Shown in pieces: positions 41,953 through 51,457 of a DNA stretch of 64,000 nt. A program made the translations under genes and the position numbers. The stretch's first letter is position 1, and each line of letters begins with the position of its first letter. The stretch lies in the NCBI GenBank assembly GCA_003175985.1, contig PSRJ01000324.1:1-64000 (forward strand), read 5' to 3'. Origin of the DNA: Terriglobia bacterium (GTDB taxonomy: Bacteria; Acidobacteriota; Terriglobia; Bryobacterales; Bryobacteraceae). Below the pieces are notes generated by a model that saw nothing but the letters and a program-made list of their open reading frames with translations, made no database searches and was not told where the DNA came from.

Positions 41953-44900
41953 TCAGGGAGCGGCTGGCGCAGCGGTCTGCAAGTTGCCTTGCAATGTAGC
42001 CCAGGGTCCGGGGCCTTCCGGGGCCGAGGCCGTCTCTCCGCTGCGGCGGATGGCGCGCAGCAGGTCGAGCGCTTCGGGTAACGCGAACTGTTCGCCGACA
42101 AATGCGGCCACGAAGCGGCCGCCGCGGATTTCACCGCGTAATTCCATGCGGCGGAGGGCCACCAGCAGGTCGCGCCAGGCCGGCGCCAGCGGTTCGCGGT
42201 AGGCGGCATCGCGAAAGACCACGCCCCAGCGCTGTAACAATTGGCGTGCGAACGCTTCCGCGTTTCCGTCCGGCGGCGCTTCGGTGTGACGCAGTAGCGC
42301 CCACCGGCCTGGCGCGTGTCGCGGGCGCGCCGAACGGCCCCGGCCTTCTCCCCGGCGGCGCTTGGGATCGAGCAACGCGCGGAGGTTTTCAAAGCCATCA
42401 GCGGTCACCAGGCCGGCGGCAACCAGTTCCCAAAGCGCATCCTCCACCTCGCTCGCCAGCCGGTGGGTTACGCGCAGCAGGTCGGCGAAAAACGAAGCGC
42501 CGCGGGTCTCCAGGACCGCGAGCACTTCCCGCGCCGGATGGGAAAGCGAGTCCTTGGGAGAAGGCTGCGGGGTGGCAAGAAGCCACGATGCGTCGTCTCG
42601 AAGAAAGATGGCCAGCGGCGCTACCCGCGTGGGGCGCACTCGCCGTCCTTCCTCGCCATCACGCTCGAAGGCCGGGTGGGGCGAGAGCCGGCCCCAACTT
42701 ACTTCTCCCGCGAGGCAGAGTTGATCGAGATAGTCCGGCTGGTAGTGCGCCACGCGACGGGGAAGCACTTCCGATTCCCATGCCGCCGCGGCGAATTCGC
42801 TGCCTTGAAGCTGCTTGATGATTTGGAGCGTGCCGTCCAATCCGTGCAACTGGTGGCCGGGTGAAAGGTGCTGCCAGCGGTTCAGAAACGCGTAGAACTC
42901 CGCGGTCGTCACTGGCTCGATTTCGCGGCGCAGGCGGCCGATGGTAAGGCGGTGGATGCGCGCCAGCAAGCGGCGGTGGCACCATTCGAGTTCGGCGCCC
43001 GAAGTGAACTGGCCGCGCAGGATCTGCCCTTCGGCTTCGAGCTGCGCTAAAGCCTGATCCACCAGGTCGCGCGACATCGAGAGATCCCGAGACAGCTCGG
43101 AAGCGCGCAGCGGGCCCGAGCACTCGAACCATCCGCGCAGGATCTCGGCAGCGCACGCTTCCGGCGTCTCGGGGATCGGCCGCATCCCCGGGGGCGCGGC
43201 GATCTCCGGCTGCATGGCGGCATCCGGATACACCCGGCGGATGAGGTTCAAACGCTCCGCCGGGGCCCAATACGCCCGGCCGCCAATGTGGACCGTGGTA
43301 GCGCGCCTCGCTTCGATCAGTTGCGGAATCAGAAGGGCAACTTCCGCATGTCCGCAATCGAGCAGGCTCAGCCCCAGCAGGGCTTCGTGGAGCTCATCGG
43401 GATCGCGCATGGGCGGCCATGCCTCGGCGGCCGCTTGGGCGATCGCCTCTGGATCGAGCGCTCCGGCGCCTTCGGCAAAATCGGCCCGCAGGGTGCTGCG
43501 CAGTTGCACGGCGCGGGCGCGCCGCTCTTCCAGCGGGGCGTCATCCAGGTAGGCATACGGGTTGGCGTTGAGGATCTCGTGAGAGAAGGGCGATGCCGCC
43601 GGGGTCTCGATCGCCGCCGTCCGTATGCGGCCCTCGCGTATCGCCTCCAGCACCGACCGCAAGCCATCCAGATCCATGGCTTCATAGAGGCAGTTGTCGA
43701 TCGTCTCTTTGACCAGCGGGTGATCGGGAATACGGATGTCGCCAGTCAGATTTTCGCCGCAGGCCGCCTGGTCGGGAAAGACGGCGGCCATCAGATCGTC
43801 AGCGCGCATGCGTTGAATGGGCGGCGGGACCTTGCGGCCGCCGCGGAAACGCGGAATCGCCAGCGCGCGCGTGGCATTCCAGCGCCAGCGCGCCGTAAAC
43901 ATGGGGGCCGCCAGCAGCGCCTGCACCAGCACCTCCTGCACCGAATCCGGGTGCAGGAATTCGAAGACGATTTCCAGCGGGAACGAGTGCTGCTCGCCCA
44001 GCGAAATCACGATGCCGTTATCAGTGGCCGCGGCTTGCAGTTCGAAATTGAACGAGCGGCAGAAGCGTTTTCGCAGCGCCAGTCCCCAGGCGCGATTGAT
44101 GCGCGATCCGAATGGCGCGTGAATTACCAATTGCATGCCGCCGCCTTCATCGAAGAAGCGCTCCGCAACCACGAGGTCCGTAGAAGGCGTGGTCCCCAGC
44201 GCGGCGCACCCGGCCAGGACATATTCCAGTGCCTGCTCGGCGCCACGCCGCTCCAATCCGCATTCCCGCTCGAGGAACTCCAGGGAGCGGTTGGCGGCAA
44301 GTTCTACGCGCAGGCGGGAGACTTCAGACGACAGCTCCCGCGTACGTCCCGGAGCTTCGCCCCGCCAGAAGGGGATCGAGGGCGCCGCGCCGTGCGCATT
44401 TTCCACGCGTACGCGGCCGGACTCGACGCGGCGGATGCGCCAGGATGTAGTGCCTAGCAGAAAAACATCACCGGCCAGGCTTTCGACGGCGAAATCTTCG
44501 TCGAGCGTTCCAACAGTGGTGCCTTCCGGCTCAGCGATCACCAGGTACTGAGCCGTTTCCGGGATTGCGCCGCCCGATGTGATCGCCGTGAGCCGTGCGC
44601 CGCGGCGCGCCTTGAGCCGGTTGTTGACCGCATCGCGGTGCAGGTATGCGCCGCTGCGGCCGCGGCTCGTGGAGATCCCCTCCGAGAGGATTTCGATGAC
44701 GGCGTCGAATGCCTTGCGCTCCAGGTTTCGATATGGCCAGGCGCAGCGGATCACGCGATACAGGTCGTCTTCCGCCCACTCTTCGGCGGCGCACATCGCC
44801 ACGACCTGCTGCGCGAGGATGTCGAGTGCATTGTTCGGTATTTCCAGCCGGTCGAGTTCCCCGCCGTGGATGCTGCGCACCAGGGCTGCGCATTCGATGA

Positions 44901-46038
44901 GTTCATCGCGCGTGGTGGCGAAGAGGCGTCCCTTGGGCAGCGCGCCCACCCAGTGGCCCGCGCGCCCGATACGCTGGAGAGCCACCGCGATGGAACGCGG
45001 CGACCCGATCTGGCACACCAGGTCCACCGTTCCGATATCGATTCCCAGTTCCAGCGAGGCCGTAGCTACCACCGCTTTGAGCTCGCCGTTCTTGAGGCGC
45101 CGTTCCGCCTCCAGGCGCAGCGCACGGGAAAGACTGCCGTGGTGAGGCAGCACCGCCGATTCGCCCAACCGCTCCGTGAGGTGATGGGCCACACGTTCCG
45201 CCAGCCGGCGCGTGTTCACGAAGACAAGCGTGGTGCGGTTTTCGCGAATCAGATCGGCAACGCGATCGTAGATCTCGCCCCACATCTCGTTGCTGGCTAC
45301 CGGGCCCAGCTCATCGCGCGGGACCTCTACCGCCAGTTCCATCGCGCGGCGGTGGCCCACGTGGATCACTCGCGCCCGTTCGCTCAGAAATGCGGCCACC
45401 TCTTCCAGAGGCTTCACCGTGGCCGAGAGCCCGATGCGCTGCGGCTTGGGACCGCCATTTTGTTCCACCAGGTGATCAAGGCGCGCCAAAGTGAGCGCCA
45501 GGTGCGACCCGCGCTTGTCATCGGCGACGGCATGGATCTCATCGACAATCACCGCGCGGACGCGGCTGAGCATCTCGCGGGGCCGCGCAGCCGTCAGCAG
45601 AATGTAGAGTGACTCCGGAGTCGTCACCAGGATGTGCGGGTGCTCGCGCGTCATCTGCTGGCGTTCCCACTGCGGTGTATCGCCGGTGCGGAGCGCAGTG
45701 CGGATCGGCGCCAGGGGAACGCTCCTCTCGGCTGCCAATGCGGCGATTCCCGCGAGCGGGATCTCCAGGTTTTTATGGATATCGTTGCTCAGCGCCTTGA
45801 GCGGGGAAACATAAACCACTTCGGTCTGGTCGGGCAGCGCACCGGCGCGGGCGCGGCGCACCAGATTGTCAATGCAAAGCAGGAAAGCCGCCAGGGTTTT
45901 CCCCGACCCGGTAGGCGCCGAGATGAGCACATCCTGGCCTTCGCGGATAGCGGGCCAGCCGCGCAGTTGCGGCTCCGTGGGCTGGCCGAAACGCGCGGAG
46001 AACCATTCGGCGACGAGGGGATCAAATCCAGAGAGCAC
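41953..46038 (-). CDS. lhr: Large superfamily-2 helicase Lhr
   Basis: DNA repair helicase of 1361 residues (bacterial Lhr is 1300-1550). Walker A APTGSGKTLAAF is at about 41-52, the DEIH box at 166-169 and motif III SAT at 205-207. Helicase motifs V/VI (GSPRSIAVALQRIGRAG) follow. The Lhr-core winged-helix and beta-barrel domains span to about 850, and the C-terminal Lhr-CTD fills the rest. The start is GTG 46038. The gene lies 15 bases after the ankyrin-type gene, so the two are probably one transcript. Lhr is linked to repair of mitomycin C damage. Confidence 0.93.
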   Translation of the reverse strand: MLSGFDPLVAEWFSARFGQPTEPQLRGWPAIREGQDVLISAPTGSGKTLAAFLLCIDNLVRRARAGALPDQTEVVYVSPLKALSNDIHKNLEIPLAGIAALAAERSVPLAPIRTALRTGDTPQWERQQMTREHPHILVTTPESLYILLTAARPREMLSRVRAVIVDEIHAVADDKRGSHLALTLARLDHLVEQNGGPKPQRIGLSATVKPLEEVAAFLSERARVIHVGHRRAMELAVEVPRDELGPVASNEMWGEIYDRVADLIRENRTTLVFVNTRRLAERVAHHLTERLGESAVLPHHGSLSRALRLEAERRLKNGELKAVVATASLELGIDIGTVDLVCQIGSPRSIAVALQRIGRAGHWVGALPKGRLFATTRDELIECAALVRSIHGGELDRLEIPNNALDILAQQVVAMCAAEEWAEDDLYRVIRCAWPYRNLERKAFDAVIEILSEGISTSRGRSGAYLHRDAVNNRLKARRGARLTAITSGGAIPETAQYLVIAEPEGTTVGTLDEDFAVESLAGDVFLLGTTSWRIRRVESGRVRVENAHGAAPSIPFWRGEAPGRTRELSSEVSRLRVELAANRSLEFLERECGLERRGAEQALEYVLAGCAALGTTPSTDLVVAERFFDEGGGMQLVIHAPFGSRINRAWGLALRKRFCRSFNFELQAAATDNGIVISLGEQHSFPLEIVFEFLHPDSVQEVLVQALLAAPMFTARWRWNATRALAIPRFRGGRKVPPPIQRMRADDLMAAVFPDQAACGENLTGDIRIPDHPLVKETIDNCLYEAMDLDGLRSVLEAIREGRIRTAAIETPAASPFSHEILNANPYAYLDDAPLEERRARAVQLRSTLRADFAEGAGALDPEAIAQAAAEAWPPMRDPDELHEALLGLSLLDCGHAEVALLIPQLIEARRATTVHIGGRAYWAPAERLNLIRRVYPDAAMQPEIAAPPGMRPIPETPEACAAEILRGWFECSGPLRASELSRDLSMSRDLVDQALAQLEAEGQILRGQFTSGAELEWCHRRLLARIHRLTIGRLRREIEPVTTAEFYAFLNRWQHLSPGHQLHGLDGTLQIIKQLQGSEFAAAAWESEVLPRRVAHYQPDYLDQLCLAGEVSWGRLSPHPAFERDGEEGRRVRPTRVAPLAIFLRDDASWLLATPQPSPKDSLSHPAREVLAVLETRGASFFADLLRVTHRLASEVEDALWELVAAGLVTADGFENLRALLDPKRRRGEGRGRSARPRHAPGRWALLRHTEAPPDGNAEAFARQLLQRWGVVFRDAAYREPLAPAWRDLLVALRRMELRGEIRGGRFVAAFVGEQFALPEALDLLRAIRRSGETASAPEGPGPWATLQGNLQTAAPAAP

Positions 46039-46053
46039 TACTTCTATTGTGCA

Positions 46054-47940
46054 TTACCGCGCATCGGGCAACGTGTGGGCGATCGCCAGTGACGCCCAGC
46101 TCGTACCCGCGGCGGAAATCCATTGATTGTGTCCGAAGGGAAAGCCGCTCTCGAAGTACGGCTGGACGGGATAGGAGTGCGTCTTCACGAACCAGGAGCC
46201 ATCGGCATATTGGTTCTTCAGAAGAAATGCCACGCCTTTGCGGTAGACCTGGCTGGTAACAGCAACTCCGGCTTCACGGAGCGCATAAAGCGAGATTCCG
46301 GTCGCATAGGCGTCCGGGGCAGAATGATCGGCCTGGGCCCAGCCCCCATCCGGCTGCTGCCGGCTGATCACCTGCTGCACGGCCGAATCCACGGCGGCGT
46401 GCGAAGCCTTGGTCCACACCAGGCCCATCAATCGCTGGCTGCGCTCTTCGGCGGAATGGGTTTCGGCGGCGAGCAGCCACCGTTGCGCGCGCCGCACAGT
46501 CTCCTCCGCGCCGGGAAGCGGGTACAAGCCCACCGCGCGCACAGCCTGAGCGGTGGTGCTGATGATGTTTCCTTCCGAGGGCGGACGGGAAACTCCATTG
46601 CCGATCCATCGCCCGTCGGGCATTTGCAATCCGGCAGCGATGCGCGCGTAGGCAGCGGTGATCTTGTCCAGCGGGTGGCCTTCGGCCGCAAGCGCCGCCA
46701 TGATGTAGCCCACCGTGACTTCGTTTCCCGCGGGCTCATCCCCTTGCAGGGCGGCTTCCGCCGTCTGCCGCGAAAAGGCGAGGATGTCTTGCAGGTTCCT
46801 GGCCGCCCTTTCCTCATTTATCGCGATGCCTTTGCGGCGCGCGATGGCTGCGAGTTCGGCAGGGAGGGCCTGGCTGTGGCAACTGATGCAGGCGCGCTTC
46901 TGGAACACGACCGGGCCGGCGGGGAGAAGGAGATTGACCGCCCGGGTTACGGCTACGCGACCATCCGCGATGCCACCCTGCGGCGGGGGATAGGCCTGCT
47001 GGCGAGGGCCTTTGCCGCGTTTCGCGCTGTAGCGCTCCAGCACCTCGATATTGGCGCGATCGCCCCGGTAAATGGCCCAATCGAGCGGGCGTTCTCCTTC
47101 GGAATCCTCCAAGTTTGGATTGGCGCCCTTCTCCAGCAGCAGCTCGATGGTTGCGGGGCCGGCCCACTCCGAGGAAGCCGCGGTCATCAGGGCCGTTCGC
47201 CCGTAGGGTCCGTTGCGCGCATTCACGTCGGCCCCCAGGGCGATCCATTTCTCGATCAGCTTGGGGTCCTGCCAGTTGGCCGCATACGTAAGGGCATCGG
47301 CATCGACCTTCGCCCCGCGGGACAGGAGGTATTCGAGAATTGGCAGGTCGTAGCGGGCATACCGCCGGACACCGGCCGTGGAATAGCCGGGTTCGTTGGG
47401 ATCGGCGCCGTTCTCCACCAGGAAACGCACCACGGAAACATCCGCCGTTAAGGTTGCGCGGCCCAAGGCGTGAGTGCCGCTCCGGTCTTTGGCGTGAATG
47501 TCGGCGCCTTTGTCGAGCAGCCACTTCAGAATTTCGGCCGTGCCCGGATAACTGGCGGCCACCAGCAGCGGCGTCCGCTGAAAATTGATGGATCGCGCGT
47601 TGACATCGGCGCCATGCGCAAGCAGAGTTTTCACCTTGTCTGCCGCGGGAATGGCCCACATGAGGGCCGTCGCGCCGGCCGTGTTGGCCAGGTTGGAATC
47701 GGCGCCGCGGTCGAGCAGGAGCTGCAAACAGCCGGCGTCCGCATAGAGCGCGGCGGCCATCACCGCCGGGGTTCCCTCGGCATCCCGGACATTCGGACTG
47801 AGGCCGTTGTCCAGCAGCCGCTTTACGGCCGCTGCATCGTTCTTTTGGATGGCTTGGAACAGAGCTGCGGGGTCGGGCACTGCGGCGCTCGAAAGACCCA
47901 GACTCACCACCAATAAGGACAGCGGCGCGCGCAGAATCAT
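46054..47940 (-). CDS. Secreted ankyrin/CxxCH/toroid-domain fusion protein
   Basis: Protein of 628 residues. A signal peptide covers residues 1-20. Ankyrin repeats fill about 30-305 (LLDNGLSPNVRDAEGTPAVM, LLDRGADSNLANTAGATALM, LLDKGADIHAKDRSGTHALG, LLEKGANPNLEDSEGERPLD). At 351-355 lies CISCH, a c-type haem attachment motif. From 375 to the end is an alpha/alpha toroid like the prenyltransferase/squalene-cyclase fold (QPDGGWAQADHSAPDAYATG, YADGSWFVKTHSYPVQPYFE). GGGAGG precedes ATG 47940. Such a set of domains in one secreted protein is unusual; function unknown. Confidence 0.85.
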   Translation of the reverse strand: MILRAPLSLLVVSLGLSSAAVPDPAALFQAIQKNDAAAVKRLLDNGLSPNVRDAEGTPAVMAAALYADAGCLQLLLDRGADSNLANTAGATALMWAIPAADKVKTLLAHGADVNARSINFQRTPLLVAASYPGTAEILKWLLDKGADIHAKDRSGTHALGRATLTADVSVVRFLVENGADPNEPGYSTAGVRRYARYDLPILEYLLSRGAKVDADALTYAANWQDPKLIEKWIALGADVNARNGPYGRTALMTAASSEWAGPATIELLLEKGANPNLEDSEGERPLDWAIYRGDRANIEVLERYSAKRGKGPRQQAYPPPQGGIADGRVAVTRAVNLLLPAGPVVFQKRACISCHSQALPAELAAIARRKGIAINEERAARNLQDILAFSRQTAEAALQGDEPAGNEVTVGYIMAALAAEGHPLDKITAAYARIAAGLQMPDGRWIGNGVSRPPSEGNIISTTAQAVRAVGLYPLPGAEETVRRAQRWLLAAETHSAEERSQRLMGLVWTKASHAAVDSAVQQVISRQQPDGGWAQADHSAPDAYATGISLYALREAGVAVTSQVYRKGVAFLLKNQYADGSWFVKTHSYPVQPYFESGFPFGHNQWISAAGTSWASLAIAHTLPDAR

Positions 47941-48060
47941 GGTTTCCTCCCGCAGGGGCCTCACGTAAGTATAATTCCGCCAGGCCCACGCTAAAATAGG
48001 GTTTTAACGCGCAGCCCGTCTTTTTGGCGTCCGCTCGCGTCTCTAAATCAGGAGCCAGAG

Positions 48061-48639
48061 TTGATTTTTCGGGCGGTGGAAGATGCCGACCTGATTCGAC
48101 AGGCCCGGATGCCCTCCGGGCGGGGTGGCGTGGAGGCTTATAACCTTCTTGTCTCCCGGTGGGAGAAACGTGTCTACAATTACCTCCTGCGGATCACAGG
48201 CAACCGTGAAGACGCTCTGGACTTGACCCAGGACGTATTTTTGAAAGCCTACCAGAATCTGCGCAAGCTCGATGACCCGGGGCGGTTCGCGCCCTGGCTC
48301 TACCGGATCGCCCACAACGAAGCCTATTCGCTGTTTCGCAAGCGAAAGCCGGAAGCCAACGTCGAGGAATGCGAACCCGAGGCGACCGGCAACGGCATCA
48401 TGGCGGGCGGAAGCTCGGTTTTTCCCATCGAATTGAACCTGGCGGTGGCAGGTGCGCTGGAGCGGCTGTCGCCGGAACAACGCGAGGCCATCGTACTGAA
48501 GATCTACCAGGGATTCAAATTCGAAGAAATGGCGCAAATCCTGGAGTGTCCCGTGTCCACGGTCAAGTCCCGTCTGTATGCGGCGTTGGAAATTCTGAAA
48601 ACGCAACTGGCTCCGATTAAGACACGAGGTGTCTCATGA
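48061..48639 (+). CDS. ECF-type RNA polymerase sigma factor
   Basis: Sigma-70 family factor of 192 residues. Region 2 spans about 27-92 (YNYLLRITGNREDALDLTQD, FLKAYQNLRKLDD, FAPWLYRIAHNEAYSLFRKR) and region 4 about 130-185 (RLSPEQREAIVLKIYQGFKF, EEMAQILECPVSTVKSRLYA). TTG 48061 is chosen because AGGAG lies seven bases upstream. The anti-sigma gene overlaps its stop (ATGA, 48636-48639). It heads the block that runs into the type II secretion genes. Confidence 0.93.
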   Translation: MIFRAVEDADLIRQARMPSGRGGVEAYNLLVSRWEKRVYNYLLRITGNREDALDLTQDVFLKAYQNLRKLDDPGRFAPWLYRIAHNEAYSLFRKRKPEANVEECEPEATGNGIMAGGSSVFPIELNLAVAGALERLSPEQREAIVLKIYQGFKFEEMAQILECPVSTVKSRLYAALEILKTQLAPIKTRGVS

Positions 48640-49229
48640 GTTGTTCGCCATTCGATCTGCGGGACTACTTCCTCAAGGAACTGCCGGACCTGGAACGCAA
48701 GCAGGTGGAAGCGCACGTCAGAGGCTGCTCCGCCTGCCGTGAGGAGTTGGACCGGCTGGGACTCACACAAACGGCACTATTCACCTTGCGTGAGGAAGAG
48801 ATTCCGCAGCGCATCGCTTTCGTTTCCGACAAGATTTTCGAACCGTCTTCCTGGCAGCGTGGCTGGAGCGCTTTTTGGGGCTCGGCTTCGCGGCTGGGCT
48901 TCGTCTCGGCCGCTATGCTTTCGGCAGCGCTGGTTGTATTCTCTGTGACCCGTCCGGCTCCCGCACCGCCGCCGCTTACTCTTTCCCCGGCGGCGGCTTC
49001 CGAGGCGGCAATCCAGGAGAGGATTCAGGCAGCGGTCGCCGCGAGTGAAGCCCGCGAGGAAGCTAAGTTCGTCAAGTGGGTCGCCGACATTCAACGCCAG
49101 GATGTCGCCGAGCGGCAGAAACTGGTTCAATGGGCCGACATGGAGCTGGATCTGGCGAAGCGGCGCGAACTCAAGTATGCCCGTAACGGTTATGGTCCGC
49201 CGCGCGCGGAAAATGGAGATTTGAAATGA
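48636..49229 (+). CDS. Zinc-binding anti-sigma factor
   Basis: Membrane-anchored anti-sigma factor of 197 residues. The N-terminal ZAS-type site is H27-x3-C31-x2-C34 (HVRGCSACREEL). A single transmembrane helix is at about 84-105 (LGFVSAAMLSAALVVFSVTR), followed by a proline-rich linker and a periplasmic helical tail to residue 197. It holds the ECF factor off the polymerase until a signal inactivates it. ATG 48636 overlaps the sigma stop, and its own stop overlaps the next gene. The periplasmic tail is a likely sensor part. Confidence 0.9.
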   Translation: MSCSPFDLRDYFLKELPDLERKQVEAHVRGCSACREELDRLGLTQTALFTLREEEIPQRIAFVSDKIFEPSSWQRGWSAFWGSASRLGFVSAAMLSAALVVFSVTRPAPAPPPLTLSPAAASEAAIQERIQAAVAASEAREEAKFVKWVADIQRQDVAERQKLVQWADMELDLAKRRELKYARNGYGPPRAENGDLK

Positions 49230-49759
49230 AGTTTGCCGCCGTTTTGTTGATGGCTGCTCCCGTCTGGTGCCAGGCGCCGCTGAAGGTCGCGGCGGTGAAT
49301 CCGCCCGAGAGATCGAACGCGATGCAGCAGGTCTTCTCCGATTTGGAGAAGCGCCTGGATAACAAGGTTTCCGCCGCCGACGCCAAAGATCCGATCGATC
49401 TGCTGGGCCTGACGCGCGGCCTCTACCTGCAGGGCTACGGCGCGGTATTTACGACCGAGGCCAGCCTGATCATCACTCCCACGCTGAGCCCGTTCCGCCA
49501 GCAAATTACCAAGGATGATGTCGTGAAGGTGCATCAACGCAAGATCGAGCATCTGGCTACGCTGAAGAAAGCAATGCGGGATATGTGGATCGAAGCAGCC
49601 GCGTCGCTCACCGCGATTCCCGATACGGAACAGTTGGTGCTGGCCATGCGCCTGCTTTATCAGCCCTGGGAAGATACCAAAGGGCTGCCGGGCCAGATTG
49701 TCATGAAGGGACCGCGCCGGGCCGCGGTGACCGGCAACATTCAAACGGAAGAACAGTAA
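49226..49759 (+). CDS. Secreted protein of unknown function (sigma/T2SS operon)
   Basis: Protein of 177 residues with a signal peptide ending about CQA (residue 16). The mature part is mostly helical (MQQVFSDLEKRLDNKVSAAD, IDLLGLTRGLYLQGYGAVFT, KKAMRDMWIEAAASLTAIPD). Its ATG overlaps the anti-sigma stop and its stop directly precedes the GTG of the GspE gene, so it is embedded in the operon between the sigma pair and the secretion genes. I do not recognise a family. It may sense the envelope state for the anti-sigma factor. Confidence 0.78.
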   Translation: MKFAAVLLMAAPVWCQAPLKVAAVNPPERSNAMQQVFSDLEKRLDNKVSAADAKDPIDLLGLTRGLYLQGYGAVFTTEASLIITPTLSPFRQQITKDDVVKVHQRKIEHLATLKKAMRDMWIEAAASLTAIPDTEQLVLAMRLLYQPWEDTKGLPGQIVMKGPRRAAVTGNIQTEEQ

Positions 49760-51457
49760 GTGACCCCCACGCATTCTGCCGCCTCCGGTTCCGAATCGCC
49801 AGCTGGAAGTTTTCGCTACCAGCGGCTGGGCGAGATTCTTATCGCGCGGAACAAGATCGAAGCCGAGGAGTTGGAGCGCGCTCTCGAATTGCAGAAGGAG
49901 CGCGGCGACAAACTCGGCAAGATCCTGGTGGACATGGGCCTGATCGCGCAGCGTGATGTGCTCGCAGCGCTCTCGGATCAACTTGGGATTGCACTGGTCG
50001 CTATCGACGGCCCGCCCCCGGTAGCTCCCGAAATCGAGGGGTTGACGGACCGCTTCCTCCGGCAGTGCCGGGCCTATCCTCTAGCCGTAGCCGAATCCAC
50101 TCTTACGCTGGCGATGGCCGATCCGCTGGATTTCGAAACCGTGGCCGCGGTGCGCGCGTTTTCGGGATTACAGATTCAGACGGTACTGGCCGCCGAGCAG
50201 GAAATTCTCGAGGCCATCAACAAGCACTACGGGGAGAGCGAGCATCCGGCGCTGTGGGCTGAAGGGGAAGACGAGCAGGCCAACGCCGATCTCGAACACC
50301 TTCGCGACATGGCGAGCGAAGCGCCGGTCATTCGCCTGGTGAACGCCATGATTGCCGATGCTATCGAGAAGCGCGCCAGCGATATCCATATCGAGCCGTT
50401 CGAGAAGGAGTTTCGCATCCGCTTCCGCGTGGATGGCGTGCTGTTCAATCAGGACACGCCGCCGCGCGAATTGAAGGCAGCCATCATTTCGCGCCTGAAG
50501 CTGATGGCCAAGCTGAATATTGCGGAGCGCCGGCTGCCGCAGGACGGGCGCATCAAGATTAAGATTCTGGGCCGGGAAGTCGATCTGCGCGTCTCCACGC
50601 TGCCTACGCTGTATGGCGAAAGCGTGGTGATGCGCCTGCTCGACCGGTCCACGGGGGATTTCTACGATCTGCGCCGTCTCGGTTTTGACGACCGAATGCT
50701 CGGACGCATGGAGCACTTCACCAGTCTGCCGCATGGCATTTTTCTGGTGACCGGGCCTACCGGGAGCGGCAAGTCTACCACGCTGTACTCGGCGCTGAAA
50801 CGCATCAACCTGCCGGACAAGAAGATCATCACCATTGAAGACCCGGTGGAATACCAGATGGATGGCATCAACCAGATCCACGTGAACCCGCAGATCGGGC
50901 TGACGTTCGCGGCCGGGCTGCGCCACATCGTGCGCCAGGACCCGGACGTGATCATGGTAGGGGAAATCCGCGACCGGGAGACAGCCGATATCGCGATCCG
51001 CGCGGCCCTCACCGGCCATCTCGTGTTTTCCACTCTGCACACCAACGATGCGCCCAGCGCCATTACCCGCCTCGTCGACATGGGAGTGGAGAATTACCTG
51101 ACCACCTCGTCGCTCGTGGCCGTGTTGGCGCAGCGGCTTGTGCGCGTCATTTGTAAGAACTGCAAGCAGCCCTCGGGCCAGGCACTATCGCCCGATGGGG
51201 AGATGGTCCAGACTTTCCGCGGCTCCGGCTGCGGCGAATGCAATGGCACCGGCTACGCGACGCGTGTCGGCATCTTCGAGTTGATGGAGTTGAACGACGA
51301 GATCCGCCAGCGCATCATGAGCAACGAGGATGCCGCCCAACTGGCGCAGGCCGCGCGCCGCAACGGGATGCGTAATCTGCGCGAGGATGGCTGGAAGAAA
51401 GTGCGGGAAGGGCTGAGCACCGTGGACGAAGTGATGCGCGTCACCCAGGAGTTTTGA
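49760..51457 (+). CDS. gspE: Type II secretion ATPase GspE
   Basis: Cytoplasmic hexameric ATPase of 565 residues that powers pseudopilus assembly. The N-terminal MshEN-type domain has RLGEILIARNKIEAEELERA and LGKILVDMGLIAQRDVLAA. Walker A GPTGSGKST is at 332-340, then the Asp box EDPVEYQMDGINQIHVNP, the Walker B VIMVGEIRDRETADIA and His box VFSTLHTNDAP. Four cysteines form the zinc site (VICKNCKQ and CGECNGTGY). GTG 49760 follows the previous stop directly. The stop overlaps gspF at TGATG. The MshEN motif means c-di-GMP could regulate secretion. Confidence 0.95.
   Translation: MTPTHSAASGSESPAGSFRYQRLGEILIARNKIEAEELERALELQKERGDKLGKILVDMGLIAQRDVLAALSDQLGIALVAIDGPPPVAPEIEGLTDRFLRQCRAYPLAVAESTLTLAMADPLDFETVAAVRAFSGLQIQTVLAAEQEILEAINKHYGESEHPALWAEGEDEQANADLEHLRDMASEAPVIRLVNAMIADAIEKRASDIHIEPFEKEFRIRFRVDGVLFNQDTPPRELKAAIISRLKLMAKLNIAERRLPQDGRIKIKILGREVDLRVSTLPTLYGESVVMRLLDRSTGDFYDLRRLGFDDRMLGRMEHFTSLPHGIFLVTGPTGSGKSTTLYSALKRINLPDKKIITIEDPVEYQMDGINQIHVNPQIGLTFAAGLRHIVRQDPDVIMVGEIRDRETADIAIRAALTGHLVFSTLHTNDAPSAITRLVDMGVENYLTTSSLVAVLAQRLVRVICKNCKQPSGQALSPDGEMVQTFRGSGCGECNGTGYATRVGIFELMELNDEIRQRIMSNEDAAQLAQAARRNGMRNLREDGWKKVREGLSTVDEVMRVTQEF

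Noticed and set aside
41941-41965. Inverted repeat AGCCGC/GCGGCT at the lhr 3' end
   Set aside because: Only six base pairs, no T-run, partly inside the coding region; not a convincing terminator.
48006-48042. Possible ECF-type autoregulated promoter (AAC with CGTC words) before the sigma gene
   Set aside because: Spacing between AAC and the CGTC words is 9 or 19 bases, not about 16; too weak to claim.
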